Positions 5,861 to 6,413 of a DNA stretch of 6,413 bases are shown piece by piece. This DNA is from an uncultured Planctomycetaceae bacterium (GTDB lineage: Bacteria > Planctomycetota > Planctomycetia > Pirellulales > UBA1268). The notes under the pieces were generated by a model, which saw only the letters and a program-made list of their open reading frames with translations, was not told the DNA's origin and searched no databases. The stretch covers positions 1 to 6,413 of the forward strand of contig CALCGM010000271.1 of assembly GCA_937900985.1 (NCBI GenBank), in the 5' to 3' direction. Every line of letters starts with the position of its first letter. The stretch's first letter is position 1. Made by a program: the position numbers and the translations under genes.

Positions 5861-6413
5861 ATGAGGCCCTCCACACGCCAGGTCATTTCCTGCAGCCGAC
5901 CGCCATCTCCCCCCCGTTGTGCATCAACCGTCGCATCGCGGGCGGCGTGCGGCGGTCGCGTCGCTGGCGTGCTCGCCCTGCTGCTGATCTCGGCTTGCAT
6001 GGCAGCGGCGGCGGCAGCGGAAACAGTCGCCCCAGAGGCCTCCGCGTCTGCCGTGGCGTCACTGCAGGCTTTTCTCGAAGTGCCCCCGAGCGAGCGAGCA
6101 GCGATCCACGACCAGCCGTTTGCCGTTGTGCCGCTGTCGCGTGACGACGCCGCGGCGGCCAGAGCGCTGCTGATCGCCGACCATGCCAAGCGAATCCGCG
6201 AGAGCCGTGAAGCGGAAATGCAGGAAGGCTGCCTGCGGCTCGGCGACCTGGCGATGCCGTTTACGATCAAGGTCTTCGGTGCCAAGCCAGACCGCGGCCG
6301 CAGCATGGTGGTGTCGATGCACGGCGGCGGTGGCGCCCCGAAGGCGGTCAACGACAGTCAGTGGGAGAATCAGAAGCGGCTCTACACGCTCGACGAAGGC
6401 GTCTATGTCGTGC
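5861..6413 (+). CDS. Exported alpha/beta-hydrolase or esterase-like protein, C-terminus outside window
   Basis: The first 184 residues are present and the gene runs off the right edge. The N-terminus is long and basic (about 33 residues with several Arg) before a hydrophobic core VAGVLALLLISA (34-45). The sequence I-S-A-C (43-46) fits a lipobox with Cys46 as the lipidated residue; alternatively signal peptidase I could cut in the Ala run near 53. Residues 60-130 are mostly helical and charged. A domain then begins with VVSMHGGGGAP (150-160): His-Gly-rich loops after a beta strand form the oxyanion hole in many esterases and related hydrolases. The following VNDSQWENQKRLY resembles a planctomycete hydrolase group I remember. 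The catalytic Ser, Asp and His would lie beyond the edge, so activity cannot be judged. AGGAA (5849-5853) precedes the ATG at 5861 by 7 nt. It is divergent from glpF. A later start would shorten the odd N-region, but no in-frame ATG occurs before Met47. Confidence 0.75.
   Translation, partial: MRPSTRQVISCSRPPSPPRCASTVASRAACGGRVAGVLALLLISACMAAAAAAETVAPEASASAVASLQAFLEVPPSERAAIHDQPFAVVPLSRDDAAAARALLIADHAKRIRESREAEMQEGCLRLGDLAMPFTIKVFGAKPDRGRSMVVSMHGGGGAPKAVNDSQWENQKRLYTLDEGVYVV

Noticed and set aside
5821..6144. Plus-strand frame beginning with ATG at 5821
   Set aside because: It is out of frame with the hydrolase, which has the signal peptide, Shine-Dalgarno site and HGGGG motif, and it ends without any motif.

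Overview
The window is GC-rich bacterial DNA with closely spaced genes on both strands. A planctomycete (Planctomycetota) is the best guess. This rests on two secreted proteins, a Sec-exported protein of 415 aa and an HGGGG-type hydrolase, that resemble families I remember mainly from that phylum, and on the overall base composition. It is an inference from memory, not a search result.

Left part (1-1810, minus strand): two genes read leftward. A complete amidinotransferase of the arginine:glycine amidinotransferase (AGAT) fold comes first. About 48 bp later comes a second gene, cut off by the window edge, that encodes a membrane-anchored adenylation enzyme with NRPS-like A1, A2 and A3 core motifs. 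The active-site loop of the amidinotransferase (Y-G-S-H) looks more like cyanobacterial CyrA than vertebrate AGAT. Together the pair suggests a pathway that makes a guanidino acid and then activates its carboxylate. This is the most interesting element of the window.

Middle (1811-3235): a 177-bp divergent intergenic region carries two overlapping inverted repeats. It is followed on the plus strand by the gene for the 415-aa exported protein of unknown function, which has a very good Shine-Dalgarno site.

Right-centre (3261-5600, minus strand): a compact glpF-glpK operon, for glycerol facilitator and glycerol kinase. Together they import glycerol and trap it as sn-glycerol 3-phosphate. The kinase lacks the E. 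coli-type allosteric sites, and the channel has a His at an unusual filter position.

Right edge (5861-6413, plus strand): the start of an exported alpha/beta-hydrolase or esterase-like gene, divergent from glpFK across 260 bp that holds a strong imperfect hairpin. An extracytoplasmic esterase beside a glycerol uptake operon would fit release and use of glycerol from esters, but that link is only contextual. I saw no tRNA, rRNA, CRISPR array, insertion sequence or origin.
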